Assembly: GCA_038322995.1 (NCBI GenBank)
Contig: JBBQGM010000010.1
Location: forward strand, 1 to 64,000
DNA: 64,000 bases
DNA from: QHXQ01 sp038322995
Lineage (GTDB): Bacteria; Acidobacteriota; Blastocatellia; Pyrinomonadales; Pyrinomonadaceae
Direction: 5' to 3'
The notes under the pieces are model-generated. The model saw nothing but the letters and a program-made list of their open reading frames with translations. It made no database searches and had not been told where the DNA came from. The position numbers and the translations under genes are program-made. Shown in pieces: positions 1-8,732 of this stretch (positions are counted from its first letter, which is position 1; the number at the start of each line of letters is the position of its first letter).

Positions 1-1683
1 AACTTGTAGCTGGCCGTTCGCGTCGAGCTTGCCCTCGCCTTCCTTTACCATTGAGTCGCCGTAAGACGAATAATCGTCGCCGGTATCTTCCGCCGCCGCG
101 CCTTGATCTGCTTCGACGCCGAAGTCGTCCACCGGGTCGGCCTCGCTGTCGAAGAAGTAATGATAATAACGCTCGCGGTAGATGTAATACTTCACGTCGG
201 CGCGCGTGACGGGTGCGCCGAAGAAATAACGTGCGCCCACGGTGAAGCGCGCGGTCTGCCCGGCGGCGACGAACTTCTGCGGCGTGGCGACCGTCACCTT
301 GTACTCAGGCTTCTTGTACTCCAGCACCTCGAAATAACCGGACGCCGTGGCTTCGCCGATGTGCGCCGTGATGTTGTACGAACCGAGCGGCGCGTCCTCG
401 CCGATGTCCAAGTCGCCGCTAAACGTGCCGCGCGCCGAGAGCGGCAAATCTTTCTCATAGACTTGATTGCCGTCGCCGTCCTCAATCGTCACGTTCACGG
501 TCGAGCCGACCATCTGATAGCCCTTGTCGGTCAGCCGGCGCAGGATGCCTTTGAAATAAACTTTCTGAAGCGGGCGATAGACGGGGCGGTCTGTGTAAAC
601 GAAACTCTTCAAGCTCTCGTCATAACCGCCGGAGTCGCCGCCGTTGAAATAAAACGAGTCGAGGTCGGAGATGGCGAAGTTATCTTTCTCGCGCGCCATG
701 ACGAGATACGACGGCTGCGTCTCGCCATCGCCGCCTTCAGCGTCGCCGCCTTCTTCATCGGCCGCGTCCGTCTTCTTCGGTTGCTCCACGATCTTCGTGC
801 GCAGCAGTCCCTGATTGTCGGTCGTGCCGGTCGTGATCGTGTCCTTGCTTTTGATGACCTCGACGTTTACGCCCGCGCGGGGCGCGCCCGATTGCCGGTT
901 GGCCGCGAAGATCATCAACTGCCCGTCGCGCGAAGTCTTCTGCACCATCGTTAGATCGCTCACGATGGCGACGCCATAAGCGCGCAAATCGCCGTTCACC
1001 ACTTCAACCAAATAGACGCCCGGTTCGCGTTTGCCGAGCGAGATGGGGCGGCGCTCATATTGCTCTTCGGACGAAAGCGGGGGCAACTTCTCGCGCCAAC
1101 TGCTGACCATTTGATCCTGATTCAAGAGCGGCACACGCGCGTAGTCGGCCACGTTCAGAGGCGTGCGCGTCGTCGGGTCTTCGCCCGCGTCTTCGCGATA
1201 GCGTTGATTGAATGTCTTGCGCGAACTGTGCTTGAGTTGGGTGCGCGTGTAGTTGCGAAACCAGTTGTAAAAACCGAGTTTGAAGTGGCGGATGCGCTCC
1301 AGAAACGAGGGCTTGCGTTTCTGATAGTAGTTCTCGAAAGCGTAGTCTTCGTCCTCGCCGACCTGATGCGGGTTGTCGAGTTGCTGAAAGAACTTGACCG
1401 GATCATTCACTTTGTAAACACGAAAATCGAGCGCATCCAGATCGTGATAATTCACCCAGACGCGCGTGCGCTCGTTCGTGCCGTAGGTGCGATTGGTCAT
1501 CACCGAGAAGAAGGGCTTGGGCGCGGCGGCGTCGGCTTTGCGCTCGTAGTAGTCCTGCTCAGGGAAGAACTCCTGCGTCGTGCCTTCGGCGAGCGCGCGC
1601 ACGCGCCAATAGGAGAAGCCGAGCGCGGCGACGAAGACGGCGAGATAAATCAGAATGGAGGTGATAAGTCTGCGACTGTTCAT
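1..1683 (-). CDS. alpha-2-macroglobulin family protein (C-terminus outside window)
   Basis: Open leftward frame from an ATG at 1683 to the window edge; the C-terminal part lies outside. The first ~25 residues (MNSRRLITSILIYLAVF) form an uncleaved-looking membrane anchor, followed by a large extracytoplasmic region with beta-rich macroglobulin-like segments: a YRPLQKVYFKGILRR stretch typical of MG2 domains and an EYKVTVATPQKF segment further on. An acidic EEGGDAEGGDGE linker interrupts it. It begins 26 bp after the DUF1175 gene, the same pairing as E. coli yfaT-yfaS. Bacterial A2M proteins are thought to trap foreign proteases in the periplasm. Whether this one has the thioester CxEQ motif cannot be seen because that region is missing. 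Confidence 0.85.
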   Translation of the reverse strand, partial: MNSRRLITSILIYLAVFVAALGFSYWRVRALAEGTTQEFFPEQDYYERKADAAAPKPFFSVMTNRTYGTNERTRVWVNYHDLDALDFRVYKVNDPVKFFQQLDNPHQVGEDEDYAFENYYQKRKPSFLERIRHFKLGFYNWFRNYTRTQLKHSSRKTFNQRYREDAGEDPTTRTPLNVADYARVPLLNQDQMVSSWREKLPPLSSEEQYERRPISLGKREPGVYLVEVVNGDLRAYGVAIVSDLTMVQKTSRDGQLMIFAANRQSGAPRAGVNVEVIKSKDTITTGTTDNQGLLRTKIVEQPKKTDAADEEGGDAEGGDGETQPSYLVMAREKDNFAISDLDSFYFNGGDSGGYDESLKSFVYTDRPVYRPLQKVYFKGILRRLTDKGYQMVGSTVNVTIEDGDGNQVYEKDLPLSARGTFSGDLDIGEDAPLGSYNITAHIGEATASGYFEVLEYKKPEYKVTVATPQKFVAAGQTARFTVGARYFFGAPVTRADVKYYIYRERYYHYFFDSEADPVDDFGVEADQGAAAEDTGDDYSSYGDSMVKEGEGKLDANGQLQV

Positions 1684-1709
1684 AAGTTCAGCCTTGTCGG
1701 CCTAACGGT

Positions 1710-2558
1710 TCAACTCAAAATCTTGAGCCGATAGAAGCCTAAAAAGTTTTGGTTCTGCGGCACGGGCCGCCAACGTTTATCAGGATGCTCGGCAAGCACA
1801 GCGAGCCGCACTTTCTTGACGACGCCCTTGTCCGTCACTGATGCGCCCGTGTGATAAACGACCCAATCGTTCGCGCCTTCGGCTTGCTCGCGCGCCGCGC
1901 CCAGAAAGATCATGACGTGATACGGATACTTCTGCGCGAACGGTTGGAAATAAAACAGCAGATCGCCGGCCTGCGCCTGCGCGCGGTCGCGGCTGACGAA
2001 CGTGCAGTTGAAATCTTTGAGCGCGTGCGCGTCGGCAAACTCGGAGAAACGATCCTTGGCGAGATCATCCGTGCGAAACGCGCCGGGCGCGGTACGAAAC
2101 AGCTTCTCGCCGAGCGGGCTGGCGGCGAGCGTGTAAGCGCGCACGTCCGGCGCGAACGCTTCGTAGCTCGCGCCCATGCGCCGCAGCCAGAGGCGGTCGT
2201 GCGCGCGCAGAGACTCGCGCCAAGCGAAGCGCACCAAGCCCGCGCAGTCGCGTTGCGACTCGTTCCACGCCTCGTTCATTCCATAGAACTGCATCTCGGC
2301 GATACCGGTGAACCAATGGCGAAAATTCTCGCGGTCATTGAACGAGCGCAACTCGGCGCGGTCGGGGAGGCCATCGTTGTCGTCGTCCGCGGTGTCGGCG
2401 GCAATGGTGCGCGCGGCGTTTGCCGTCGGCGCGGCAGATTTCGGCGCGACGGCGGCCAATGTGTCCGTCGGCGCGTGCGCTGTTGCATTGCCGATGCAAG
2501 CCGCTTGCAGCAGGCAGACGCAGAGCGAAACGACAGCGATGAATGTGGAACGACGCAA
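1710..2558 (-). CDS. yfaT: DUF1175 (YfaT-like) secreted NlpC/P60-fold protein
   Basis: 282-residue exported protein. The N-terminus has a hydrophobic stretch ending LLQAACIG, either a poor lipobox or an ordinary signal peptide. An Asp-rich DDDNDGLPD segment follows. The core has the Cys-containing RDCAGLVRFAWRESL motif and a later YPYHVMIFLG motif, the Cys/His arrangement of NlpC/P60-type papain-fold hydrolases to which DUF1175 is related. It is the first gene of a leftward pair with the alpha-2-macroglobulin. Substrate is unknown; by context it would act with the macroglobulin outside the inner membrane. Confidence 0.8.
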   Translation of the reverse strand: MRRSTFIAVVSLCVCLLQAACIGNATAHAPTDTLAAVAPKSAAPTANAARTIAADTADDDNDGLPDRAELRSFNDRENFRHWFTGIAEMQFYGMNEAWNESQRDCAGLVRFAWRESLRAHDRLWLRRMGASYEAFAPDVRAYTLAASPLGEKLFRTAPGAFRTDDLAKDRFSEFADAHALKDFNCTFVSRDRAQAQAGDLLFYFQPFAQKYPYHVMIFLGAAREQAEGANDWVVYHTGASVTDKGVVKKVRLAVLAEHPDKRWRPVPQNQNFLGFYRLKILS

Positions 2559-3179
2559 CGTAAGCGAGTTACCTCACAAGCCGAACGGACGATGCTGGCT
2601 GTTTATCCCGCCGATGTTCATCACGGGGCAGTATGGAGCGTATGCAGCGCGCATAATACCCGACCGGCTGAATTTGGTCACTATAATTTTAGACAGTGAT
2701 AATACGCGATGCTGCTGTTCGCTTGCGTAGCCGCGTAGCGGCAGTTGATTTTAGCCGTGCGGTTCAACGCACGGTCAGCGGGTGTAACGATGCCGCGTCG
2801 CGTCAGCGACATATGAATTCAGGCGTCGCTGACGCGATGCACGGTAATCTCCTGCGCATTCCCGGCGTTGAAACGCCGGGCTAAAGTCAGTTCGCCGCTA
2901 CGCGGCACGGGCAACTAGCGCTACATTTTTATCACCACCAAGTCTTGTTTGCGGGGCAATAGCACGGCGTAGATTATCAACCCTTACTATCGTCAATGCG
3001 CCGCGCACGCCGACAGCCACGCGACCGGCTACCCTCTGCGCGCCCGCGCCGCGCCCGCCCCGCATTGATGTGGTTAGCCACATTGACCGCGCGGCATGGA
3101 TGACCGACGCTAAGGCGTGCGGTTGATGTTAAGATTGAGCATGCGAGCTATCATCTGATTGCGGACAGCGCATAACCTT
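2559..3179. other. intergenic region between divergent genes
   Basis: About 620 bases between the leftward DUF1175 gene and the rightward response regulator. It holds the palindromic cluster at 2730-2906 and must contain both divergent promoters; I could not place -35/-10 boxes convincingly. No ORF here looks like a gene. Confidence 0.6.
2730..2906. repeat. composite palindromic repeat cluster
   Basis: Terminal inverted repeats GCCGCGTAGCGGC (2730-2742) and GCCGCTACGCGGC (2894-2906) enclose three hairpins: CCGTGCG/CGCACGG (2755-2774), TCGCGTCAGCGAC with its exact complement (2798-2810 and 2825-2837), and CCCGGCG/CGCCGGG (2861-2880). The outer arms remain similar inward through a shared TTTAGCC segment, so the unit looks like one mobile or structural element. 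Confidence 0.75.
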
Positions 3180-3950
3180 ATGTCCATCCTGATTGCCGAA
3201 GACAACGTGGCGCAGCGGCGTTACCTGCGCGAGTTATTAGAACGCGAGTTCGCGGGGCACGGGCCCGTGTTGGAGGTGGGAGACGGCGCGGCGGCGGTCG
3301 AAGAGGCGTTGCGGCACCGGCCCAAGTTGTGCGTGCTCGACATACAGATGCCGGGGCTGTCGGGTGTGAAGGCGGCGCGGGCCATCTGGCGCGAATTCCC
3401 CGCGGCGCGCGTGATCTTCTGGACGCAGTTTCCGCACGAAGTTTATATCAACGAGATACGCAAGATCATCAAGGCGGTCGAGCCGCCGCCCGCGTACGGG
3501 TTCATTCACAAGAACAACCCGGAGTCGCGTTTTTTACGCTTCGTCGCCGCCGTGTTGGAGGACGGCGCGGACATGATCGATCCGGCGTTCAAAGATTCAT
3601 TCAAGCGGCCGCTCCTGACCGAGTTTGAAGCCGAAGCGTTGTATTATCTTGCGCTCGGTTTATCGAACTGGGCAATTGCGCGCAAGTGTAGTCTCTCTCT
3701 GCGCGGCGTGGAAAGCCGGCTCGCTACGCTCTACGAAAAACTGTTCGTCTCGACGCCCGAAGGCACGCCGCACGAGGCGTACGAAAAACTCGCTTACAAC
3801 ATACGCACGCGCGCGTTCTTTGAAGCGCTCCGGCGCGGTCTCATCAACAGCGACGAACTAGACAAGGCCGCAACCGATCTGGAAGCCTGGATCGAGCGCG
3901 ACCGGCAACGCTATCTCGAAGAACAAAAAGCCGAAGGCAAAAGAAGGTAG
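3180..3950 (+). CDS. response regulator, receiver plus LuxR-like HTH
   Basis: 256 residues from ATG 3180; a TTG seven codons upstream is possible but less likely. The receiver domain (about 1-125) has the acidic pair IAEDN near the start, phospho-acceptor Asp54 in LCVLDIQMPG and a late Lys in FIHKNNP. The C-terminal half has a helix-turn-helix of LuxR/NarL character (LTEFEAEALYYLALGLSNWA, then RGVESRLATLYEKLF) and a charged tail. The next gene, 18 bp downstream, is a histidine kinase, so the two probably form a two-component pair with the regulator first. Its stop codon lies inside the left arm of a GTAGGCAG-type repeat. Confidence 0.85.
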   Translation: MSILIAEDNVAQRRYLRELLEREFAGHGPVLEVGDGAAAVEEALRHRPKLCVLDIQMPGLSGVKAARAIWREFPAARVIFWTQFPHEVYINEIRKIIKAVEPPPAYGFIHKNNPESRFLRFVAAVLEDGADMIDPAFKDSFKRPLLTEFEAEALYYLALGLSNWAIARKCSLSLRGVESRLATLYEKLFVSTPEGTPHEAYEKLAYNIRTRAFFEALRRGLINSDELDKAATDLEAWIERDRQRYLEEQKAEGKRR

Positions 3951-4102
3951 GCAGTAGGCGGTAGGCCGTGGGCAGAAGACAGACACATAACCGCGCTCGC
4001 CGGCCGCGCCTCGCTGATTGCCAACGGCGCGGCGCTGACTACTTCTTGCTCGCCGCAATTAGCTTACTGCTCGCTGCCTACTGCCTACTGCCTACTCCTT
4101 TC
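3943..4102. repeat. GTAGGCAG-type inverted-repeat element, copy 1
   Basis: Left arm 3943-3975 contains GGTAGGCAGTAGGCGGTAGG; right arm 4067-4102 is its imperfect reverse complement (CTGCCTACTGCCTACTGCC). The left arm supplies the stop codon of the upstream regulator and the right arm encodes the core of the kinase signal peptide. A related copy lies at 13006-13106. Confidence 0.7.
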
Positions 4103-7100
4103 TCTGCCGCGCAGACTACGAACGACAACGCGAACGTGCCCGCTTCCAATCTCCATCAATGGGGCGCAGTGACGTTGTTTCACGGGCTGCCGTCAGATCG
4201 AGTGCGCGCGTTGGCGCAGGATGCGGAAGGCGCGATGTGGTTCGGCACGGACAACGGCCTCGCGCGCTACGACGGCCGGCGCACACAGTCGGTGCAGATC
4301 GCGGGGGTGGCGGGGGCACGTGTGCTGGCGTTGGCGTTCGATGACGCGGGCGTGCTGTGGGTCGGGACGGACGCGGGTGCGGCGCGGCTGGTTGACGGCG
4401 CGGTTCAGTTGCTCGCGGAGACGCGCGGCAAAGCGGTGACAGCCATTGCGCCGGTGCCGGCGGAGCGCGGGCACGCATGGCTGGCCACGGGCGAGGGCGT
4501 GCTGTTCGATTGCCGCACGGGGGCGGACGGCGCGCTTGACGTGCGTGCGTGGCCGTCGCCGCCACTCGCGAGCGCGGACGCGGACAGGCCGGGCGCGTTA
4601 GCGTTGACGAGTCTCGCGTTCGAGCAAACGGGTGTGCTGTATGTCGGCTCGCGCAGTCGCGGTTTATTGCGCGTCGAGCATGAGCAACTCAAAGAGGTCA
4701 ACAGTCGCCCGCGCGCGTTCTTCGTCGAGGCGTTGGCGACGGGTGCGGAGGGCAAACTGTGGCTCGGCGCGCGGGCGCGCGGCGCGGACAGCGGTCTCTA
4801 TCAAGCGAGCGATCCGTTACATCCGGTGAAGCTTGGCGCGGGCCTCGGCACAGTCACGGCGCTTGTGCGTGATGGGCAAGATGGCTTGTGGGTCGGTACG
4901 GACGGGCAGGGCGTGTGGCGCGTCAGTGATGGGCATGTGCGCGAGCATTTCACGTTCGCGGGCACGGGCGGGGGCTTGCGCTCGGATCACGTGTATTCGG
5001 TCTTCGTTGATCGCGAGGGCGTCGTCTGGTTCGGCACGGACAGAGGCGTCTGTCGCTTCGACGCGAGCGCGCCGCACAACGAGACCATCAGCGCGGACGC
5101 GGAGAGCAACTTTGTGCGCACGCTCTATCAAACGCAGCACGGCGAGTTGTTGTGCGGCACGAAGCGCGGGCTGTTCGTCTATGACACGCAGTTGAAAGCG
5201 TGGCGCGGGCTGGAACAACTGGCGCGCAAAACGGTTTATGCGTTGACGGAAGATGCGGCGGGCCGGCTGCTCGTCGGCACGTCGAGCGGGCTGTATGTCG
5301 GCGTCAGCATGAAGCGCGGAACGGTGAAAGCGCAAGCGTCAATCGCGCCATACGGGGCGGAGTCGCCGCCGGATGAGGCAGAGGCGAAGCCGCCAGCGCC
5401 AAAGGGGCCGAGCGCAACGCAAAGCGCGGATACAGCGTTGGCCGAGACGGGCACAACGCCGACGAATAGCAACGTGCCGAGCAATAGCAACGCGCCGAGC
5501 AATAGCAACGCAAGCCAGAATGATGATGCGCAGAGCGCAAGCGAGCGCGCCAAAAGTGCAGGTAAAGACAAGCGCACGCAGCCGCGCGACAAAAGCGAGC
5601 CGGCGCGTGTTGAGAGCGTGCGTGCGTTGTGCAACTTTCAGGGCGCGACCTACGTGGCCAGCTACGGTCTCGGCGTCGAGCGTTTAGAGGGTGCGCGCCG
5701 CACGCACGTGTGGCCGGAGATGAGCGCAGACGCGCGTTTGCGCGAAGTGACGGCGCTCTATGCGGACGGCGACGCGCGTTTGTGGATCGGCACGGCCCAT
5801 GCGGGCGTGTTTGTTTATGCGAACGGGCAGGTGGGCACTGGCGGCGACGCGCTGGCGGCATTGGCGGGCAGCGCCGTCTGGGCGATGGCCGGGCGCGGCG
5901 AGCAAGCCGTCTGGTTCGCCACGGAGAAAGGTCTCTACCTTTATCGCGATAAGCAGTTGACGTTGCTCGTGCCGAATGTGGCCGTGCGCGGTGTGGTCGC
6001 GGACGCGGGCGACGCGGGCGCGACGAGCGCGTGGTGTGCGACGGCCGGCGGCGGCCTCCTGCGCGTGCAACTCGATGAGCAATTCGGGCCGCTCGTCTCG
6101 CGGCTCGATGTCGAACAGGGCCTCGCGTCGGCGCAGGCGTTCGCGCTCATGCGCGCCGATGAGCAGGTGGCCGCAGAGGGCGAGCAGGCGGGCAGTGGGT
6201 TGCTCGTCGGCACAAGTCGCGGGCTGGTGCGTTACAGTTTCAGCCGCGCCGCGCCGACGCTCGTGCCGGTGCGTGTGCTAAGTCGGCGGCTGCATCAACC
6301 CGAAGAGTTGCGCGCCGGCATCGAGTTGCCTTATCCGCAGAACAGTCTCGCGCTCGACGTGGCCGCCTTGAGCAGCCGCACGTACCCAGAACAGTTTCAA
6401 TATGCCTTCATCTTGCGCGACGGCGCGGGGAAAGAACTGCGGCGCAAACTCGCGCACGATGCGCAGTTCTTAATGGAGAATCTCGCGCCCGGTCTTTATC
6501 GCGTCGAGGTGCGGGCGTTCACGAAGGATTTGGCGGTCTCCGCGCCGCTCGCGTTTGCGTTCACCGTGGGCCGCGCGCCGTTCCCGTGGACGACGACGAT
6601 GCTGGCGGTCTTGCTCGTACTGGCGCTCGTGGCGTTGACGTGGGGCGCGGTGCAGAACCGGCGCATCGCGCGCACGTCCACCGAACTGGCCGACGCGCAT
6701 CACGAACTGGCCGGCGCGCGGCTCGAACTGGCCAACGAAGCCGAGCGCGAACGCCGCCGCATCGCCCGCGACCTGCACGATCAGACGCTCGCGGATTTGC
6801 GCAGCCTGATGCTGCTCACAGATCAACTGCCGACCGACGAACAGGCGAACGGGCAGCACGCACACATTGAGCCGGCGCGTTTTCGCGCGGAGATCGAAGC
6901 GGTCTCGCAGGAGATCAGACGCATCTGCGAAGATTTGAGTCCGTCCGCGTTGGAGAACGTGGGCTTGGCCGCCGCGCTTGAGTTCGCGCTCGCCAACGTG
7001 GTCGCGCATGCACCGCCCGCGAAGCGATTCACGTACGAGTTTAGTTGCGCCGAAGATTTCGACGAACAGCTCGCGCTCGCGCCCGGCGAACGCATGCAGC

Positions 7101-7387
7101 TTTATCGCATCGCGCAAGAAGCGATCAACAACATCTGTCGTCACGCCGACGCCCGCCACGTGCGCCTCACGGTCGCGCTCGCTGCCAACAGCGAACTTAC
7201 GTTGCGCTTAGAAGACGACGGGCGCAGCTTCGATCTCAAGGCAGCGAAGAAGGGGCGCGGCCTCGCCAACATCCGCGCCCGTGCCAGCCTCATCGAAGCC
7301 GCCGTCTCCTGGACGCGCCGCCCCACCGGCGGCACACTCTTCACCTTGCGCAAATTAAACGCGGCGAAGGACGCAGCGCCTATATAA
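3968..7387 (+). CDS. hybrid beta-propeller sensor histidine kinase (Reg_prop/Y_Y_Y/HisKA_3)
   Basis: 1139 residues from GTG 3968; a TTG at 4045 could also start the signal peptide. Order: signal peptide (LLAAISLLLAAYCLLPT, ~27-46), periplasmic propeller made of Reg_prop repeats recognised by WFGTDNGLARYDG, WVGTDGQGVW and similar, a Y_Y_Y-type beta domain (~790-870), one transmembrane helix (~880-900), HisKA_3 dimerisation domain with the phospho-accepting His near 937 (RRRIARDLHDQTLADL), and a HATPase domain (LYRIAQEAINNICRHA; LEDDGRSFD). A Pro/Ser/Asn low-complexity insert near 460-550 interrupts the propeller. The class usually senses glycans or other periplasmic ligands. Probable partner: regulator 3180-3950. 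Confidence 0.9.
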   Translation: MGRRQTHNRARRPRLADCQRRGADYFLLAAISLLLAAYCLLPTPFSAAQTTNDNANVPASNLHQWGAVTLFHGLPSDRVRALAQDAEGAMWFGTDNGLARYDGRRTQSVQIAGVAGARVLALAFDDAGVLWVGTDAGAARLVDGAVQLLAETRGKAVTAIAPVPAERGHAWLATGEGVLFDCRTGADGALDVRAWPSPPLASADADRPGALALTSLAFEQTGVLYVGSRSRGLLRVEHEQLKEVNSRPRAFFVEALATGAEGKLWLGARARGADSGLYQASDPLHPVKLGAGLGTVTALVRDGQDGLWVGTDGQGVWRVSDGHVREHFTFAGTGGGLRSDHVYSVFVDREGVVWFGTDRGVCRFDASAPHNETISADAESNFVRTLYQTQHGELLCGTKRGLFVYDTQLKAWRGLEQLARKTVYALTEDAAGRLLVGTSSGLYVGVSMKRGTVKAQASIAPYGAESPPDEAEAKPPAPKGPSATQSADTALAETGTTPTNSNVPSNSNAPSNSNASQNDDAQSASERAKSAGKDKRTQPRDKSEPARVESVRALCNFQGATYVASYGLGVERLEGARRTHVWPEMSADARLREVTALYADGDARLWIGTAHAGVFVYANGQVGTGGDALAALAGSAVWAMAGRGEQAVWFATEKGLYLYRDKQLTLLVPNVAVRGVVADAGDAGATSAWCATAGGGLLRVQLDEQFGPLVSRLDVEQGLASAQAFALMRADEQVAAEGEQAGSGLLVGTSRGLVRYSFSRAAPTLVPVRVLSRRLHQPEELRAGIELPYPQNSLALDVAALSSRTYPEQFQYAFILRDGAGKELRRKLAHDAQFLMENLAPGLYRVEVRAFTKDLAVSAPLAFAFTVGRAPFPWTTTMLAVLLVLALVALTWGAVQNRRIARTSTELADAHHELAGARLELANEAERERRRIARDLHDQTLADLRSLMLLTDQLPTDEQANGQHAHIEPARFRAEIEAVSQEIRRICEDLSPSALENVGLAAALEFALANVVAHAPPAKRFTYEFSCAEDFDEQLALAPGERMQLYRIAQEAINNICRHADARHVRLTVALAANSELTLRLEDDGRSFDLKAAKKGRGLANIRARASLIEAAVSWTRRPTGGTLFTLRKLNAAKDAAPI

Positions 7388-7416
7388 GGAACAGGCATCT
7401 ATCATTCGCCGTAAAG

Positions 7417-7977
7417 ATGGCTTCAGCTTTCTCACATGCATTCGTCGCCATCGCGCTCGGTAAGACGTACACGGGCGCGCGGATGCCGTGGCGTTTCTGG
7501 TTGTTGTCGGCATTATGCGCGGTCGGGCCGGATGTTGATGTGGTCGGCTTCGCGTTCGGTATCCGTTACGGCGACATGTTGGGGCATCGCGGGCTGACGC
7601 ACTCGCTGGCGTTCGCGTTGTTGCTCGCGCTCGTGGTGGTGTGGTTTGCGTTTCGGGCTATGCCGCGGCGGACGCGCGGTTGGTGGGCGCTCGTGACGTA
7701 CTTCTTCGTCGTGACGGCTTCGCATGGCGCGCTTGATGCGTTGACGAATGGCGGGTTGGGTGTCGCGTTCTGCGCGCCGTTCTCAGCAACGCGCTACTTC
7801 TTTCCGTGGCAGCCCGTCGAGGTCTCGCCCATCGGCGTCGCGCCTTTCTTCAGTCAGCGTGGCTTGGAAGTGATCATGAGCGAGATCGTCTGGCTGTGGC
7901 TGCCGGCCGCCGCGCTCGCCGTGTGCGCGTGGGGCTATCGAAAGTTGATGAGGCGGGGTGGGGAAGAGGCACGCTAA
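7417..7977 (+). CDS. YdjM/DUF457-type membrane-bound metal-dependent hydrolase
   Basis: 186 residues from ATG 7417. The family pattern is clear: an early His (ASAFSHAFVAIALG), PDVDVVGF after the first hydrophobic segment, and GHRGLTHSL, whose His/Asp residues form the predicted metal site. A later SHGALDALTNGG and several membrane helices complete it. The family (LexA-binding inner-membrane hydrolases, YdjM) has no well-defined substrate. It starts 30 bp after the kinase gene and converges on the gene at 8132. Its stop codon lies at the edge of a dispersed hairpin repeat. Confidence 0.8.
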   Translation: MASAFSHAFVAIALGKTYTGARMPWRFWLLSALCAVGPDVDVVGFAFGIRYGDMLGHRGLTHSLAFALLLALVVVWFAFRAMPRRTRGWWALVTYFFVVTASHGALDALTNGGLGVAFCAPFSATRYFFPWQPVEVSPIGVAPFFSQRGLEVIMSEIVWLWLPAAALAVCAWGYRKLMRRGGEEAR

Positions 7978-8104
7978 ATCAAACGACGAAAGATTGGGGC
8001 AACAGGGAAAAGCTATCCACGAAATCACACGAACAAGCACGAAGCAAAACACACACCGGTTCGTGTTGGTTCGTGTGATTTCGTGGATAAATCTTTTTCA
8101 CTCT
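7974..8104. repeat. dispersed hairpin repeat, copy 1
   Basis: Imperfect 29-base arms at 8015-8043 and 8060-8088 (about 26 of 29 pair) form a long hairpin bounded by ATCCACGAAA and TTTCGTGGAT. The flanks match copy 2 (41868-41997) in reverse orientation well beyond the hairpin, including CTAAATCAAA and GAAAGATTGGGGCA. It lies between convergent genes and could act as a two-way terminator. Confidence 0.8.
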
Positions 8105-8131
8105 AGTCGGGCCATGCTTATGTGGTTCGAT

Positions 8132-8605
8132 TCAGTTCTTGAATACATAAGCGAGCAGGAGTGCGCAGAGCAGACAGAGCAGGCGCACACCAGCTTGATA
8201 ATCGCGCCGGGCGGGATAGGCGGGATGGCGGCGCATGCCCGTCTCGTCGAGAATGAGAAACAGTCCCATATAGCAGACGACCGGCATGGCCAGCGCGCGC
8301 CACGGCCACCAGTAGACCGCCCACGCCACGAGCGTCGCCGCGAAGCCTAAACCCAAGACGAGCGCGAGCAGTTCCATTAACGCCGTCAGGGGTCGCGCGC
8401 GGAGGCATTGGAAAAGTAGGGCCAGCCAGAGTAGCAGGGTGGCGCAGAGTGAGAAGAGCGCGACGATGCGCCCCGGTAAAGTCGTCAGCCGCTCGGCCGC
8501 GAGCAGCGACAGGCCGAGGAAGAGCGCGAGCGCGGCGCACAGTTTGAAGTGGCGGCCGACGAATTCCGTGACAGTCGTGCCGTGATATTGACGGGTTTGT
8601 GCCAT
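8132..8605 (-). CDS. hypothetical four-helix membrane protein
   Basis: 157 residues. Short polar N-terminus (MAQTRQYHGTTVTEFVGRHF), then about four hydrophobic segments (LCAALALFLGLSLLA; IVALFSLCATLLLWLALLF; LLALVLGLGFAATLVAW; LLCLLCALLLAYVF). I recognise no catalytic motif or family. It is transcribed leftward, divergent from the epimerase gene at 8733 and convergent with the DUF457 gene, so it is probably a single-gene unit. Confidence 0.6.
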   Translation of the reverse strand: MAQTRQYHGTTVTEFVGRHFKLCAALALFLGLSLLAAERLTTLPGRIVALFSLCATLLLWLALLFQCLRARPLTALMELLALVLGLGFAATLVAWAVYWWPWRALAMPVVCYMGLFLILDETGMRRHPAYPARRDYQAGVRLLCLLCALLLAYVFKN

Positions 8606-8732
8606 TGCTTTGACAGTTCAAGTTTAAGCTGTGCTGTCGGGTCAGTCAGCAGTATATGAATCCGGCTTGCATCTGAGAAGCGAATCGGGTCATGCTCAAC
8701 CTGCACAACGAACTGTTGAAGGGAGCAAACGA

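Noticed and set aside
103..954. Long rightward frame opposite the alpha-2-macroglobulin gene
   Set aside because: Antisense shadow of a well supported gene in GC-rich DNA; no recognisable domain.
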